The notes: generated by a model from the sequence alone, not told the origin. Counted from the stretch's first letter, positions 34,530 to 43,536 are shown. The stretch is DNA of 64,000 nt from Anaerolineaceae bacterium (GCA_029265815.1 JAJUGU010000002.1:124001-188000), one strand, 5' to 3'. Program-made: numbers and translations.

Positions 34530-36476
34530 TCATTCCTGGTCGAAGACAGTCTTATACAGCGACGAGGGGTCATAACCGTATTCTTTAAAATGTTGACTGA
34601 GTAGTTCCAGTGCTTCCTGCATGCTTCCAGAATCTGTCTGGCAATCTCCGACATGGTCAACAATTTTTCCTTGTGTCATGACCAAAGCGGTTGTATCCAA
34701 TTCATACCAGGTGTCGCACAAAATTACTGACATCCTGCCAAATTGATAGAACGGTGCGGTTGATTCAGGGTAGGTCACCTTACCGGTGATCTTGTCTTTA
34801 ATCGACTTGGGAATTTTTGCTGTGAAAATTGGTCTGGTCTCAGATAATCCATTCAGTAGTGAATCACCTGCCATCCAAGACGGCTGGTTAATGTCGAGAT
34901 AATCCAGAATCGTGGGGGCAATATCGAGGTTTTGAACGTTCGGGATGATTGTTTGGGCATATTCGTTGCCAGGGAAGAGCATCATCAAGAGGATGCGGCC
35001 GTTGGTCCATTTTTGTGTGTGATCACTGGCAAGGATGATCACTGTATTGTTCAGGATTCCTTCCTCTTCCAGAATTGTATAAAGCTCCTCAAAGTGGCGG
35101 TCGAAATCCAGAATGCTGTCATAATAGAATTCGTTTTCGTATTTTTGCTGAGCCTCTAGGGATTCTCCAGCTGAGAATACCTGTTCATTGGGAAAATACT
35201 TGGGGCCGTGGGTACCCATCCAATGTATATGAATGAATGTGGGTTGTTCTGCTTCACGCAGGATAGCCAATGCCTCATCGATTTTTTGCTGTTCGGGGGC
35301 TTTAGTAATGCCTTCTTCTGTGACCTGTTTGTATGGATTGTCCATATCAAGAAGGAAAAAAAGATGCCCAAGACGGGTAAAAGGACGCTCGATGGCTTCC
35401 TGTAGAAATATCTTGAAATCCTCAGGAAAAATCGCGGTGATAGCTTGCATCAACCATCCGCCAGATGGATAAGTGCGGCCGCTGGCTATATCAAATGCTC
35501 CCTGAAGGTTGTGAGTGTAGGCATCTGCATAGTGAGAATAGGTCAATTGCACTGTGTTGTAGCCGTATTTTTTTAATAAACCAGGCAGATGTTGTGTTGC
35601 ATCGATGCCTTTGAGCACTTCGCTGGAGTAAAGAACGTGCAGATCGATGGGGTATTTTCCAGTAAGGAGAGATGAGATCGAACCGATGGTTCCCTGGGCG
35701 TTGGCAAAGGCGTTTTCAGCAAGCAGTGAAACCGGGGCCAATTTTTCGAGAAAAGGCGTGGTTTCCATTTCAAAACCATAAAGTGACATATTTGAAGCGT
35801 TGAGACCGTCTACGGTGATGAGCAGGATGTTAGGCATGACATCCAGTTCTGTTTGACCGTCAGTTTCGTAGGCTTCAATTTCTTCACTACGATTGAGTAA
35901 AAGTGGAACCATGATACCCAGAACCAACAGGAGGCTCAACATAATCGTGCCAAAACCCCAGGTTCCCGTTGGCCGGACGATATATACTTCGTCCACGAAG
36001 CGGATAAAGCCAATTACTGGCCTGTAAAGCGCAAAAAAAAGGAAGAGGTAAAGGGCAGTGTAGATCAGGCGGTAAAAACCGGAAGCCGAGATTATGCCAA
36101 AATTGAAAACAGTATAAGTAAAGTTGTCGATCAGCATTAACACCAGCGTGGCAAGCACAAAGGTGGGAACGGTGCTGAAGATGTTCAAAACAACAGGGTG
36201 AGGTTTCTTTTTAGAGATCAATGCATAAAGGGCAAGAGGTAGCAGCAGGATCAGACAGGCGAGCACCAGCAAAATTCCAAAATTAAAGAGAAGGAGTCCC
36301 TTTTCGTATCCGTGAATGGTGGTGAGCGCGGACGGTTTAGTGATGATGAAGATCCATTCCAACAGGGCGTAAGTAAAAGCGATCAAACCTGTTGCAAGCA
36401 ACAGGCTGAAAGTGGAAAAAGAGGATAGCTGTAAATATGAGCGAAGAGTATGTAGTTTTTGTTTAAGTGAGGGCAT
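34530..36476 (-). CDS. LtaS-like membrane phosphotransferase (alkaline phosphatase/sulfatase superfamily)
   Basis: 648 residues. Five membrane segments in the first 215 residues, then an extracellular sulfatase-fold domain. Metal and active-site landmarks: LITVDGLNASNMSLYG (about 222), FANAQGTIGSISSLLTGKYP (about 260), HIHWMGTHGPKYF (about 420) and ILASDHTQKW (about 483). At the place where sulfatases have CxPSR this protein has TIGSI, so Thr is the likely nucleophile, as in lipoteichoic-acid synthases and phosphoethanolamine transferases. The five-helix topology also fits LtaS. Likely role: transfer of a phospho-alcohol group to a surface polymer or lipid; substrate unknown. No clear Shine-Dalgarno. 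Confidence 0.8.
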   Translation of the reverse strand: MPSLKQKLHTLRSYLQLSSFSTFSLLLATGLIAFTYALLEWIFIITKPSALTTIHGYEKGLLLFNFGILLVLACLILLLPLALYALISKKKPHPVVLNIFSTVPTFVLATLVLMLIDNFTYTVFNFGIISASGFYRLIYTALYLFLFFALYRPVIGFIRFVDEVYIVRPTGTWGFGTIMLSLLLVLGIMVPLLLNRSEEIEAYETDGQTELDVMPNILLITVDGLNASNMSLYGFEMETTPFLEKLAPVSLLAENAFANAQGTIGSISSLLTGKYPIDLHVLYSSEVLKGIDATQHLPGLLKKYGYNTVQLTYSHYADAYTHNLQGAFDIASGRTYPSGGWLMQAITAIFPEDFKIFLQEAIERPFTRLGHLFFLLDMDNPYKQVTEEGITKAPEQQKIDEALAILREAEQPTFIHIHWMGTHGPKYFPNEQVFSAGESLEAQQKYENEFYYDSILDFDRHFEELYTILEEEGILNNTVIILASDHTQKWTNGRILLMMLFPGNEYAQTIIPNVQNLDIAPTILDYLDINQPSWMAGDSLLNGLSETRPIFTAKIPKSIKDKITGKVTYPESTAPFYQFGRMSVILCDTWYELDTTALVMTQGKIVDHVGDCQTDSGSMQEALELLSQHFKEYGYDPSSLYKTVFDQE

Positions 36477-36734
36477 AGGTCAAGGAGCGATTTCTTTGAT
36501 TAAGATGGCTCAATTCTAAATCAAATTTTCCGATCTGGATGGAAGGAGATTTTCAAAATTTTCTAATTTTATAAGCAAATTTATTGATCAACAGCTTTTC
36601 TAGTGCGTTTTGATCACCAAAGATAATTTTATTAAAATTCTTAAATCCATCTTTTCGATTAATTGATGATAAAAAATTTACTGATTACAAAATGGAACAC
36701 CTGACGATGATTGTGCAATAGTGAGATATCGTTT
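36477..36734. other. AT-rich intergenic stretch without a recognisable gene
   Basis: Low-GC sequence between the LtaS-like gene and the lipoprotein relic. No open frame, RNA structure or strong promoter could be supported. It may be eroded flank of the pseudogene downstream. Confidence 0.5.
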
Positions 36735-37088
36735 TTTAATCGTGAGGGAAATATTAAAAAACTTTTGATCATACTGTTATGTGTTCTTTTATCCGGGTGT
36801 TCTCCTTCTGATGAAGGAATTAAAAAAATAGTTTTTTTAACTCACACATCCAAATCATCGAATTATTCAGAAGTAACCCGGGCAATTCCTTGCTTCTCAG
36901 TAAGCTGGTGTTTAATTCGGACCTAGATGGGAATGTGGAAATCTATTTGATGAACGCTGATGACAACTGTCAAATCCGCTTGACCTAAAACCCGAGACGA
37001 TTACGGCGCCAGATGGCTGCCAGATGGCAGGCAAACCGTCTTTTCGTCCTTGTTAGGTGGAAACCCAGCTTTACAATATATTAGTTGA
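36735..37088 (+). pseudogene. remnant of a TolB-like beta-propeller lipoprotein gene
   Basis: Readable in three successive frames. First a lipoprotein signal, KKLLIILLCVLLSGC, then SPSDEGIKKIVFLTHTS. After a frameshift near 36890 comes LVFNSDLDGNVEIYLMNADD followed by CQIRLT and a TAA; this is a PD40 (TolB/WD40-like) propeller repeat. A second frameshift leads to DDYGARWLPDGRQTVFSS and GGNPALQYIS (ending 37088), again a propeller repeat. The remaining repeats are lost. An intact lipoprotein of similar plan lies at 50215-51588. Confidence 0.8.
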
Positions 37089-37245
37089 AAAATACATTTG
37101 GAAAGAAGTTTCCGAGATATTCACGATTAACCGGACTCGAAAATTTCTCACCCACAATAAGAAAAAGCATCCTGGATTCTGGTTTTTCTTTCTATGGAGC
37201 GAAAGGGGGTATGCCCCACAACACAGATATAAAATAATGTTAAAA

Positions 37246-37272
37246 AAAACATCCCGTGATTTGGGATGTTTT
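37246..37272 (-). terminator. terminator of tRNA-Leu
   Basis: Perfect 10-bp stem AAAACATCCC / GGGATGTTTT (37246-37255 / 37263-37272), 7-nt loop, followed on the minus strand by a run of T. It starts 4 nt after the tRNA end. Confidence 0.85.
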
Positions 37273-37276
37273 CAGT

Positions 37277-37359
37277 GGGGCGAGAGGGGGTCGAACCCTC
37301 ACGATGTCACCATCGACGGATTTTAAGTCCGTTGCGTCTGCCGATTCCGCCATCGCCCC
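37277..37359 (-). tRNA. tRNA-Leu (anticodon UAA)
   Basis: 83 nt on the minus strand. Acceptor GGGGCGA pairs with TCGCCCC. The anticodon arm ACGGA-CTTAAAA-TCCGT gives UAA. A long class II variable arm (CGATGGTGACATCG) and a T-arm with GGTTCGACC are present, as expected for leucine. CCA is not encoded. Confidence 0.97.
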
Positions 37360-37423
37360 GGGAACTTTATTATTTTATCTTAATTTTTAAAAACCGAGCA
37401 ATATTTTCTCTGTTTTTGGCTGA

Positions 37424-38071
37424 TCATTTTTCCACGCTTTTGACTATCCGCGCCCAGGCGGAATATAAATGTACTGCAGGGCAGGAGGACCGGCCGCAGT
37501 TTTGGGCGTTGACGACAGCGCGGCGCAGGCTTTCAGCATTGGAAAATTCCGGTATCAGTGAATAGACACGCCCAATCTCTGAAGGGTGGTGGCTGTCTGA
37601 TCCGGCTGTTCCGGGAAGGTGATGTGCCGCAGCGAATTTTTCTGCCTGAGTATTGTAATCTGGGCTAAATACCCTTGCGTTGCGGGTTTCGATGGCATCC
37701 ACCAGAGGGGCAAGTTGCTCCAGGGTTTCGAGCGTCCAACCGGAGCGCCGCGGGTCGAAGGGGTGTGAAATGCTGATGAACGCTCCCTGATCTTTCAGGC
37801 GCATCAGGGCTTCCATTGGTTCCAATCCGCGCGGCACTTCTTGTGTGACGAATGCCGCCAGGAATTCACCCTGCGTGGTTTGCACTTCCTCTCCGACGAT
37901 GATCAGATCCGGTGCTGAAGCATACGCCTCGAGTGCACCCTGAACGGAATTATGGTCGGTGACCACCAAACGATCCAGACCGCGTTTGCGCGCGGCTGAG
38001 ATCAAGCTTTCAATTGATGTGATGCTGTCTGCTGAATAGCGCGTGTGTGAATGAAAATCAACTTTGAGCAA
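37424..38071 (-). CDS. PHP-domain metal-dependent phosphoesterase
   Basis: 215 residues forming one PHP domain: VDFHSHTRYSADS at the start, LVVTDHNSVQGA (about 35), VGEEVQTTQGE, ISHPFDPRRSGW and GSDSHHPSEIG near the end supply the metal ligands. Free-standing members hydrolyse nucleoside 3',5'-bisphosphates, short RNAs or related phosphoesters (RNase AM-like); the substrate here is not known. The start overlaps the upstream membrane-protein gene by 14 nt, so the two are coupled. Confidence 0.9.
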   Translation of the reverse strand: MLKVDFHSHTRYSADSITSIESLISAARKRGLDRLVVTDHNSVQGALEAYASAPDLIIVGEEVQTTQGEFLAAFVTQEVPRGLEPMEALMRLKDQGAFISISHPFDPRRSGWTLETLEQLAPLVDAIETRNARVFSPDYNTQAEKFAAAHHLPGTAGSDSHHPSEIGRVYSLIPEFSNAESLRRAVVNAQNCGRSSCPAVHLYSAWARIVKSVEK

Positions 38072-39047
38072 TACGACCTGCTTCCTGGTTCAACCCATGT
38101 GATTTTGTGGTGACTGACCAGAAAAGTATACCAAAGAGCAGGTCGATCCAGAAGGTAGCGAGCCGGAAGAGGATAGTGGTGGTCACTGCGAGTTCGGGTC
38201 GGAAGTTGAGCAGAAGGGTCAGCAGCGCGGCCATCGCCAGTTCGATCACACCCAACCCTCCCGGAAGTTTCGAAATCAGACCCATCAGCATGGAGAAAGA
38301 GAGCACCAGGCAGGCAATCGCGACCAGGGTCAGGTTTGGTACCAAACCGAACCCCACCAGGATGAAGAGCAGTGAAGCACCCTGTGCCAGCCACGACATT
38401 ACCCCAAGCAGCAGGGTAACCGTCATATACGGGAGCGAGAAAGCGCCCGGATTATTCTCAACACATTTTTGTAATTGATGGGATAGATCTTTTAAATTGG
38501 TTTCCAGCCCGCCAGATTTTCTTGATCTGAACCCGGCGGTTTTAATTTGAACAGAGAGCGTGGAGCCGAGGAACAATATGAAAACGATCAGGAAGAACAG
38601 CCAAAAAGATGGAAAGGCCATTGTACCTGCGGCTGCCAGAACAAGAACACTCAGAATATCTGAGATGCGGTCTAGTAAATGCAGAGAATCGGCAACGTTG
38701 AGCGAAATGCCACTGGCCTGACTAAGCCATACGGATTTATATGACTCGCTAACCTTTAACGGGGTGGTGGATAAGGCTCCAGCGGAGAGAAACAGCTTAA
38801 GTTTGTGCCAGAAAGAAAGCCGCTTGACACCTGAGTGGGAGAGGTGATAACAGTGTTTTACGAAGCGCAGAACGTGATTGATAATATTTAATGCCAGTGC
38901 GAATGCAAAATACTGCCATCGAAAATTGGCAAAGTGGAGTGCCACCAGTGAGGTATCCCCTAGGATGATCATCACCAGCAAAGCAAGAACCCCGAGCAAC
39001 ACACCCGGGAATATGACACGATAAACGGGACGGGTGGCAGTAACCAT
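38058..39047 (-). CDS. lysylphosphatidylglycerol synthase TM-region family (UPF0104) membrane protein
   Basis: 329 residues with about eight membrane segments. HFANFRWQYFAFAL, LSAGALSTTPLKVSESYKSV (about 90-110) and SKLPGGLGVIELAMAALL (about 262-280) are the motifs of the flippase-like LPG_synthase_TM family (UPF0104/AglD-type). There is no soluble aminoacyltransferase domain, so it is a membrane part alone. AGGAAAGGA precedes the ATG. Overlap with the PHP gene suggests a joint unit; function is open, lipid or glycolipid handling is an inference. Confidence 0.85.
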   Translation of the reverse strand: MVTATRPVYRVIFPGVLLGVLALLVMIILGDTSLVALHFANFRWQYFAFALALNIINHVLRFVKHCYHLSHSGVKRLSFWHKLKLFLSAGALSTTPLKVSESYKSVWLSQASGISLNVADSLHLLDRISDILSVLVLAAAGTMAFPSFWLFFLIVFILFLGSTLSVQIKTAGFRSRKSGGLETNLKDLSHQLQKCVENNPGAFSLPYMTVTLLLGVMSWLAQGASLLFILVGFGLVPNLTLVAIACLVLSFSMLMGLISKLPGGLGVIELAMAALLTLLLNFRPELAVTTTILFRLATFWIDLLFGILFWSVTTKSHGLNQEAGRIAQS

Positions 39048-39202
39048 AAATAGATCCTTTCCTCACAAAACAATTATACAAAAACCATTCTCTTTGCCAA
39101 TTTACATGGTTGTAAGGTGTCCTTACAAATACTTTTCGCCAAAAGATGATGCGAGGTCACTCTATTCTGTTGACGAGGACTCCTTGAGTAATAAAAGGAA
39201 AA

Positions 39203-39288
39203 ATTGAATAAGGGATAATTCAATCTCTTAGTATTTCGCAACAAGTGACGAGAATAGAGTTGACATTTTTTTATTTCATCCTCATAAT
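39203..39288 (+). promoter_or_regulatory. amino-acid ABC operon promoter with inverted repeats
   Basis: In the 314-bp gap between divergent genes, consensus TTGACA (39260-39265), 17-nt spacer and CATAAT (39283-39288) make a strong promoter. CTCTATTCT (39161-39169) is repeated inverted as AGAATAGAG (39251-39259), touching the -35 box. A second inverted repeat, ATTGAAT-N8-ATTCAAT, lies at 39203-39224. Both could bind a regulator. Nothing else was seen in the gap. Confidence 0.65.
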
Positions 39289-39361
39289 TGTTAAGCACTA
39301 TCCTGAATTCGCTCATGTGGAAAAAGTCTAAAACTCATATTTCAAATCATGGAGAAGAAAA

Positions 39362-40099
39362 GTGAAAAGCAAAATCTTTGTGTTGCTCTCAGTACTGATG
39401 ATTGCGGCAGTGGTACTTTCAGCCTGCTCGCAAAAATCGGACGCAGTTGTTGTGGCTACTGATGCCACCTTCAATCCATTCGAGTATACGGATGAATCTG
39501 GCAATCTGATCGGTTTCGACATCGATCTGATGAATGCGATTGCTGAAAAGGCGGGCTTTGAAATTGAGTGGGCTAACGTCCCGTTCGATTCAGTGACAGC
39601 CGGGTTGGCTGAATGTCAGTATGATGCCGGTATCGCAGCCATCAGTATCACCGATGACCGCAAGAAAGATATGCTCTTCGCGACCCCGTATCTGGATGCG
39701 GGTCTGATCGTCGTCGTCAACAAGGAAACCACTGATATTAACAGCCTGGAAGATCTCAAGGGCAAAACTGTTGCGGCTCAGTTGGGTACCACCGGCGAGA
39801 TCGAAGCACAGAAGATCGAAGGCGTTACCTATAAGCCTTATGACTCCTATGAACTTGCTTTCCTTGAACTCGCTAACAAGGGTGTCGATGCTGTTATCGC
39901 TGACAACCCGGTGGCCATGGGATATGTTGCATCTAATCCTGATAAATTGATGACAGTGGGTGAGGTTTTCAACAGCGAGCAATACGGTATTGCAGTTTGC
40001 AAAGAGAATACCGAATTGCTTGAGAAAATTGATAAAGCCCTCAAGGAATTGCAAGAATCGGGATTCATCGCAGAATTGGCAGAGAAATATTTGAAGTAA
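39362..40099 (+). CDS. polar amino acid ABC transporter substrate-binding lipoprotein
   Basis: 245 residues, starting at GTG with GGAG 7 nt upstream. Lipobox LSAC (Cys22) follows the signal peptide. The mature part is a family 3 solute-binding protein: VATDATFNPFEYTDESG, GFDIDLMNAIAEKAGF, YDAGIAAISITDDRKKDM and LKGKTVAAQLGTTGEIEA. Such proteins bind glutamine, basic or other polar amino acids; specificity cannot be read. First gene of a three-gene importer; a terminator-like hairpin separates it from the permease gene. Confidence 0.94.
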   Translation: MKSKIFVLLSVLMIAAVVLSACSQKSDAVVVATDATFNPFEYTDESGNLIGFDIDLMNAIAEKAGFEIEWANVPFDSVTAGLAECQYDAGIAAISITDDRKKDMLFATPYLDAGLIVVVNKETTDINSLEDLKGKTVAAQLGTTGEIEAQKIEGVTYKPYDSYELAFLELANKGVDAVIADNPVAMGYVASNPDKLMTVGEVFNSEQYGIAVCKENTELLEKIDKALKELQESGFIAELAEKYLK

Positions 40100-40106
40100 A
40101 ACTTCA

Positions 40107-40140
40107 AAAACCTGCGGGATTGATCTCCCGCAGGTTTTTT
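40107..40140 (+). terminator. intra-operon terminator behind the binding-protein gene
   Basis: Perfect 13-bp stem AAAACCTGCGGGA / TCCCGCAGGTTTT (40107-40119 / 40126-40138) with a T-run. Partial read-through would yield more binding protein than permease. Confidence 0.85.
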
Positions 40141-40167
40141 ATTCCTGTTGATTAAGCGAGGGCATGA

Positions 40168-40968
40168 ATGACAATCACAACAAGCAAATCCAGCCAGGAA
40201 AAGAAGGTGACCAGATTCGATAACTGGTGGTTCCTGGTGATCGCAGTTATTGCGCTGCTATTAATTTTGATATTCCTTGTTCCAGATCCTTATCAACGAA
40301 TTTTTGTTTTTGTCCAAAACGGCATAGGAACGACAATTTCGATAACAGGCATCTCGTTCCTGCTGGTGCTCATTCTGGGTTTGCTGGTGGCTCTGGCACG
40401 GCTTTCAAAGAGCTGGATCATAAAGGGGATTTCAACGATATATGTAGAGGTCGTGCGCGGTATACCCATGATGGTCCAATTGATCTTCTGGTATTTCGCT
40501 TTTCCCTCCGTAATCCAGAGTGTAGGCAAGTGGCTCAATATTCAGGCGTTTGTTGATTACCGGGCTAATCCCGTCGCCATGGCTATCCTTGGATTGACCA
40601 TTGGATACGCAGCCTATATGAGCGAAGTATACCGCGCCGGTATTCAAAGCATTTCACGTGGCCAAATGGAGGCTGCGCGCAGTCTGGGAATGACCTATAT
40701 TCAGGCGATGCGTTATGTTATCCTTCCGCAGGCAATTCGAGTGATTCTGCCTCCTGTGGGAAATGAATTCATTACATTGCTCAAAGATTCTTCACTTGTG
40801 TCGGTAGTCGCTGTGGCGGATATGACCCGCCGCGGGCGTGAATTTCAAGCGGCTCACTTTCTACCCATCCAAACCTGGGTCATGATCGCCCTGCTCTACC
40901 TGGTGATGACCCTTTTTGCCACGCGGGTCGTTGCCTGGATGGAACGCAAGTTTAAGATGGAGAAATAG
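40168..40968 (+). CDS. polar amino acid ABC transporter permease
   Basis: 266 residues with five or six membrane segments. [19 protein letters not shown] and [20 protein letters not shown] (the EAA loop that contacts the ATPase, about 152-171) and [17 protein letters not shown] are typical of the HisMQ/GlnP permease family. The charged cytoplasmic N-terminus of about 25 residues is normal. Followed after 2 nt by the ATPase gene. It probably forms a homodimer, as no second permease is present. Confidence 0.95.
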   Translation: MTITTSKSSQEKKVTRFDNWWFLVIAVIALLLILIFLVPDPYQRIFVFVQNGIGTTISITGISFLLVLILGLLVALARLSKSWIIKGISTIYVEVVRGIPMMVQLIFWYFAFPSVIQSVGKWLNIQAFVDYRANPVAMAILGLTIGYAAYMSEVYRAGIQSISRGQMEAARSLGMTYIQAMRYVILPQAIRVILPPVGNEFITLLKDSSLVSVVAVADMTRRGREFQAAHFLPIQTWVMIALLYLVMTLFATRVVAWMERKFKMEK

Positions 40969-40970
40969 CC

Positions 40971-41699
40971 ATGGAACCGATTATTCATATCGAAGAAGTA
41001 CACAAGCATTTTGGCGCGGTCCATGCATTACGCGGGGTTTCGCTTGACGTAGAAAAGGGTGAGGTTATCTTAATTATTGGTCCATCAGGTTCAGGAAAAT
41101 CCACTTTGCTGCGCTGTATCAATCGACTCGAAGAATTCGATGCAGGCAGAATTGTTGTGGATGGGATCCCGCTTGATACCGCAGAAAATATCAATGCAGT
41201 GCGCACCGAAGTGGGCATGGTATTCCAGCAGTTCAATCTTTTCCCGCATTTGACTGTGCTTGACAATATCACACTGGCTCAAAAACTCATCCGCAAGCGA
41301 TCAAAGGCTGAATCAGAAAGAATTGCCAGACAGCTTCTTGAAAAGGTGGGTATACCCGAAAAAGAGAGTTACTTCCCGGGGCAGCTATCTGGTGGTCAGC
41401 AACAACGCGTGGCAATTGCCCGTGCGCTGGCGATGAACCCCAAGATTATGCTTTTCGATGAGCCTACCAGTGCACTAGACCCTGAAATGATCCAGGAAGT
41501 GCTGGACGTAATGCTCAACCTTGCCAAAGAGGGAATGACGATGGTGGTGGTTTCACATGAGATCGGTTTTGCCAAAGCGGCGGCCGACCGCGTCATCTTG
41601 ATGGATGGGGGGCAGATTATCGAAATGGCTCCGCCTGAAGAATTATTTGACCATCCCAAGGAGGAGCGTACCAGACTATTCCTCAGTAAAGTTTTGTAA
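40971..41699 (+). CDS. polar amino acid ABC transporter ATPase
   Basis: 242 residues with a full NBD: Walker [16 protein letters not shown] (about 37), Q-loop [12 protein letters not shown], signature [16 protein letters not shown], Walker [15 protein letters not shown] and H-loop VVSHEIGFA. This is the GlnQ/HisP type that drives uptake by the preceding permease and binding protein. Last gene of the operon; a hairpin follows. Confidence 0.96.
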   Translation: MEPIIHIEEVHKHFGAVHALRGVSLDVEKGEVILIIGPSGSGKSTLLRCINRLEEFDAGRIVVDGIPLDTAENINAVRTEVGMVFQQFNLFPHLTVLDNITLAQKLIRKRSKAESERIARQLLEKVGIPEKESYFPGQLSGGQQQRVAIARALAMNPKIMLFDEPTSALDPEMIQEVLDVMLNLAKEGMTMVVVSHEIGFAKAAADRVILMDGGQIIEMAPPEELFDHPKEERTRLFLSKVL

Positions 41700-41707
41700 A
41701 AAAACAT

Positions 41708-41734
41708 ACCCGCTCCATCTTTTTTGGAGCGGGT
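41708..41734 (+). terminator. terminator of the amino-acid importer operon
   Basis: 9-bp stem ACCCGCTCC / GGAGCGGGT (41708-41716 / 41726-41734) with a T-rich loop. The T-tail is short. Confidence 0.65.
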
Positions 41735-41757
41735 TAACTTAATATTTCAGTAATTTT

Positions 41758-41786
41758 TTGACTTTTGATTTCAATTATGCTATGCT
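41758..41786 (+). promoter_or_regulatory. promoter of the MBL hydrolase gene
   Basis: TTGACT (41758-41763), 17-nt spacer, TATGCT (41781-41786), about 54 nt before the ATG. Confidence 0.6.
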
Positions 41787-41839
41787 ACACGATTGAACGC
41801 TTAAATATTTGAGAATTTTTAATTTAAGGAACGATTTGT

Positions 41840-42697
41840 ATGCATCATGAACGGGTGTCAGAAAATGTCTACTGGTTTCAAAGTGAAATCTATGCACAGG
41901 TAACAGCGGGCGCAATCACTGGTCCGCAATGGGCAGTGATGATCGATACGCTGGCGCTCCCTAAAGAAACTTTGGAAATGCGTGCCTACATTGAAGAACA
42001 GGTGGGCGTTCCTGTGCGCTATATTATTAATACCCACTATCATGCAGATCATTCCTGGGGAAACTGCCTGTTCCCTGGAGCAACTGTGATTGGTCATTCG
42101 TTGACCCGCCAGCTCTTGAGTGAAAAAGGTGAAGCCTCATTAGAGGTAATCAAGAAACAAAACGCAGAGTACAAGCAAACAAAAATCATCAGCCCGCATT
42201 TTACTTTTACCGATGGACAGCTAACCATGCGGGTGGGCAAGAAAACACTGGTACTGAGCCCGACTAAAGGTCATTCAATGGACGGGATATCGGTTTTAAT
42301 CGAAGAAGATCGGGTGTTGTTTGCGGGTGATGCTTACATGCCTCTGCCATATATGGTAGATGGAGACCCAGATGAATTAGCCGCGTCGATCAAACGCATT
42401 GGCAAGATGGGGCTCGAGAATATCATTCAGGGTCATGGGGATATCATCCTGCGCGGTGAGATTGAAGAAACTACACGGGAAAACCTGGCTTATATCAATG
42501 CTGTGAGAAAAGCCGTGCGCACTGCTGCAAAGCGCCGCAATCCCCTGGAAGCACTGGCTGAGATCGACATTGAATCATGTGGGAAGAGCCGGGTTACGCT
42601 GGGAGGTTTGGGGGTTGAATTACACAAACGCAATGTTGCTTATCTCTATAAGCATCTTTCTACTGAGGAAACCCTGGAAGACAAACAACCGGCCTGA
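41840..42697 (+). CDS. metallo-beta-lactamase fold hydrolase
   Basis: 285 residues. The metal site motif THYHADHSWGN (about 61-71, HxHxDH), a later Asp in LFAGDAYM (about 162) and IQGHGDI (about 203) are present. GHSMDGISVLIE supplies another metal His. The last 80 residues are an extra helical region (RKAVRTAAKRRNPLEAL). AAGGA precedes the ATG. The fold covers thioesterases, lactonases, RNases and others; no substrate can be named. Confidence 0.9.
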   Translation: MHHERVSENVYWFQSEIYAQVTAGAITGPQWAVMIDTLALPKETLEMRAYIEEQVGVPVRYIINTHYHADHSWGNCLFPGATVIGHSLTRQLLSEKGEASLEVIKKQNAEYKQTKIISPHFTFTDGQLTMRVGKKTLVLSPTKGHSMDGISVLIEEDRVLFAGDAYMPLPYMVDGDPDELAASIKRIGKMGLENIIQGHGDIILRGEIEETTRENLAYINAVRKAVRTAAKRRNPLEALAEIDIESCGKSRVTLGGLGVELHKRNVAYLYKHLSTEETLEDKQPA

Positions 42698-42715
42698 GCG
42701 GCCGGTTGATCTTTT
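42686..42715. terminator. terminator between convergent genes
   Basis: Perfect 9-bp stem CAACCGGCC / GGCCGGTTG (42686-42694 / 42700-42708) with a 5-nt loop spanning the MBL stop codon, followed by ATCTTTTT on the plus strand. Confidence 0.82.
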
Positions 42716-42717
42716 TA

Positions 42718-43530
42718 TTATTTAATGATGAATCCCAGGGCGATGAACACGGTTGACATAATAACCGGTTCGATCCACATCGTTTCAGGTGGGCGGTTGT
42801 CTTCGATTGAAAAGGAAATTGTGATCAAGGCGTACAAAAGGCTTAATAAGATCATGCTGAATTGGAGCGGGCGCAGCGGCAGATAAAAAAGGGCAGCAGT
42901 GAGTTGCGCGATGATCAGAGTGATTCCACCAGCCCAGGCAAGCCTCCAGTTCCCTCTCAAACGTAGAAAAAGCGTTCTGGCCGTGATCAAAAAAACCGTT
43001 GGTACCACAGCCACCAGCAGTGTGTATAACCTGAATCCGGCGCTGGTAATGGCGAATACCAGGATCAGGAAAAGAGCGTAACTGACTGCACTCAACCCGA
43101 TGACAGCAAAAGAGTAGCGTATATCAAGAAAATCGACTGAAATATATTCAGCCACGAATACACCGATTAAGAGCAAAGCACCAAGGCCAAAAACGATCCA
43201 CCAGGCTGGGCCGACTTCGATGGTTCCAAGGGGGATGCCAATTGCTACGGCGGTTAGTGAAGGAACCAACCAGTGATGCCAGCGTATCGTGCCTGATTGG
43301 TGCGGGTGACCGGAAATCAGCCAATCCGTTCCTGCTGCAGCTAAAATCGCGACAACAATGGATACTATGGTCAAGAAGTTGATGTTTACGACCAGAAGGA
43401 ACCCTGGCAGTTGTAATTCAAACGTCTGAGTGGGGAATGAAATGACCACTGTTGAAGCATATGCCAGCAGGATGAGAGCGTTGACCACGCTGAGCCGATC
43501 TAGATCTGGGTTATGCCTGTGTTCGTTCAC
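42718..43530 (-). CDS. conserved-type integral membrane protein, unrecognised
   Basis: 270 residues starting at GTG 43530, with about eight membrane segments and short loops. No catalytic motif is visible. After the charged start (NEHRHNPDLDR) a loop has SGHPHQSGTIRWHHW, rich in His and Trp. The GTG has no ribosome site; TAAAAT lies 6 nt before it, so the mRNA may be leaderless. The divergent neighbour also encodes a membrane protein and has its own close-set -10 box. Confidence 0.75.
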   Translation of the reverse strand: MNEHRHNPDLDRLSVVNALILLAYASTVVISFPTQTFELQLPGFLLVVNINFLTIVSIVVAILAAAGTDWLISGHPHQSGTIRWHHWLVPSLTAVAIGIPLGTIEVGPAWWIVFGLGALLLIGVFVAEYISVDFLDIRYSFAVIGLSAVSYALFLILVFAITSAGFRLYTLLVAVVPTVFLITARTLFLRLRGNWRLAWAGGITLIIAQLTAALFYLPLRPLQFSMILLSLLYALITISFSIEDNRPPETMWIEPVIMSTVFIALGFIIK

Positions 43531-43536
43531 CCTTGT

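Noticed and set aside
37057-37326. 89-residue open frame overlapping the tRNA-Leu gene
   Set aside because: It runs through the lipoprotein relic, a terminator hairpin and the tRNA on the opposite strand, has no ribosome site and no family resemblance.
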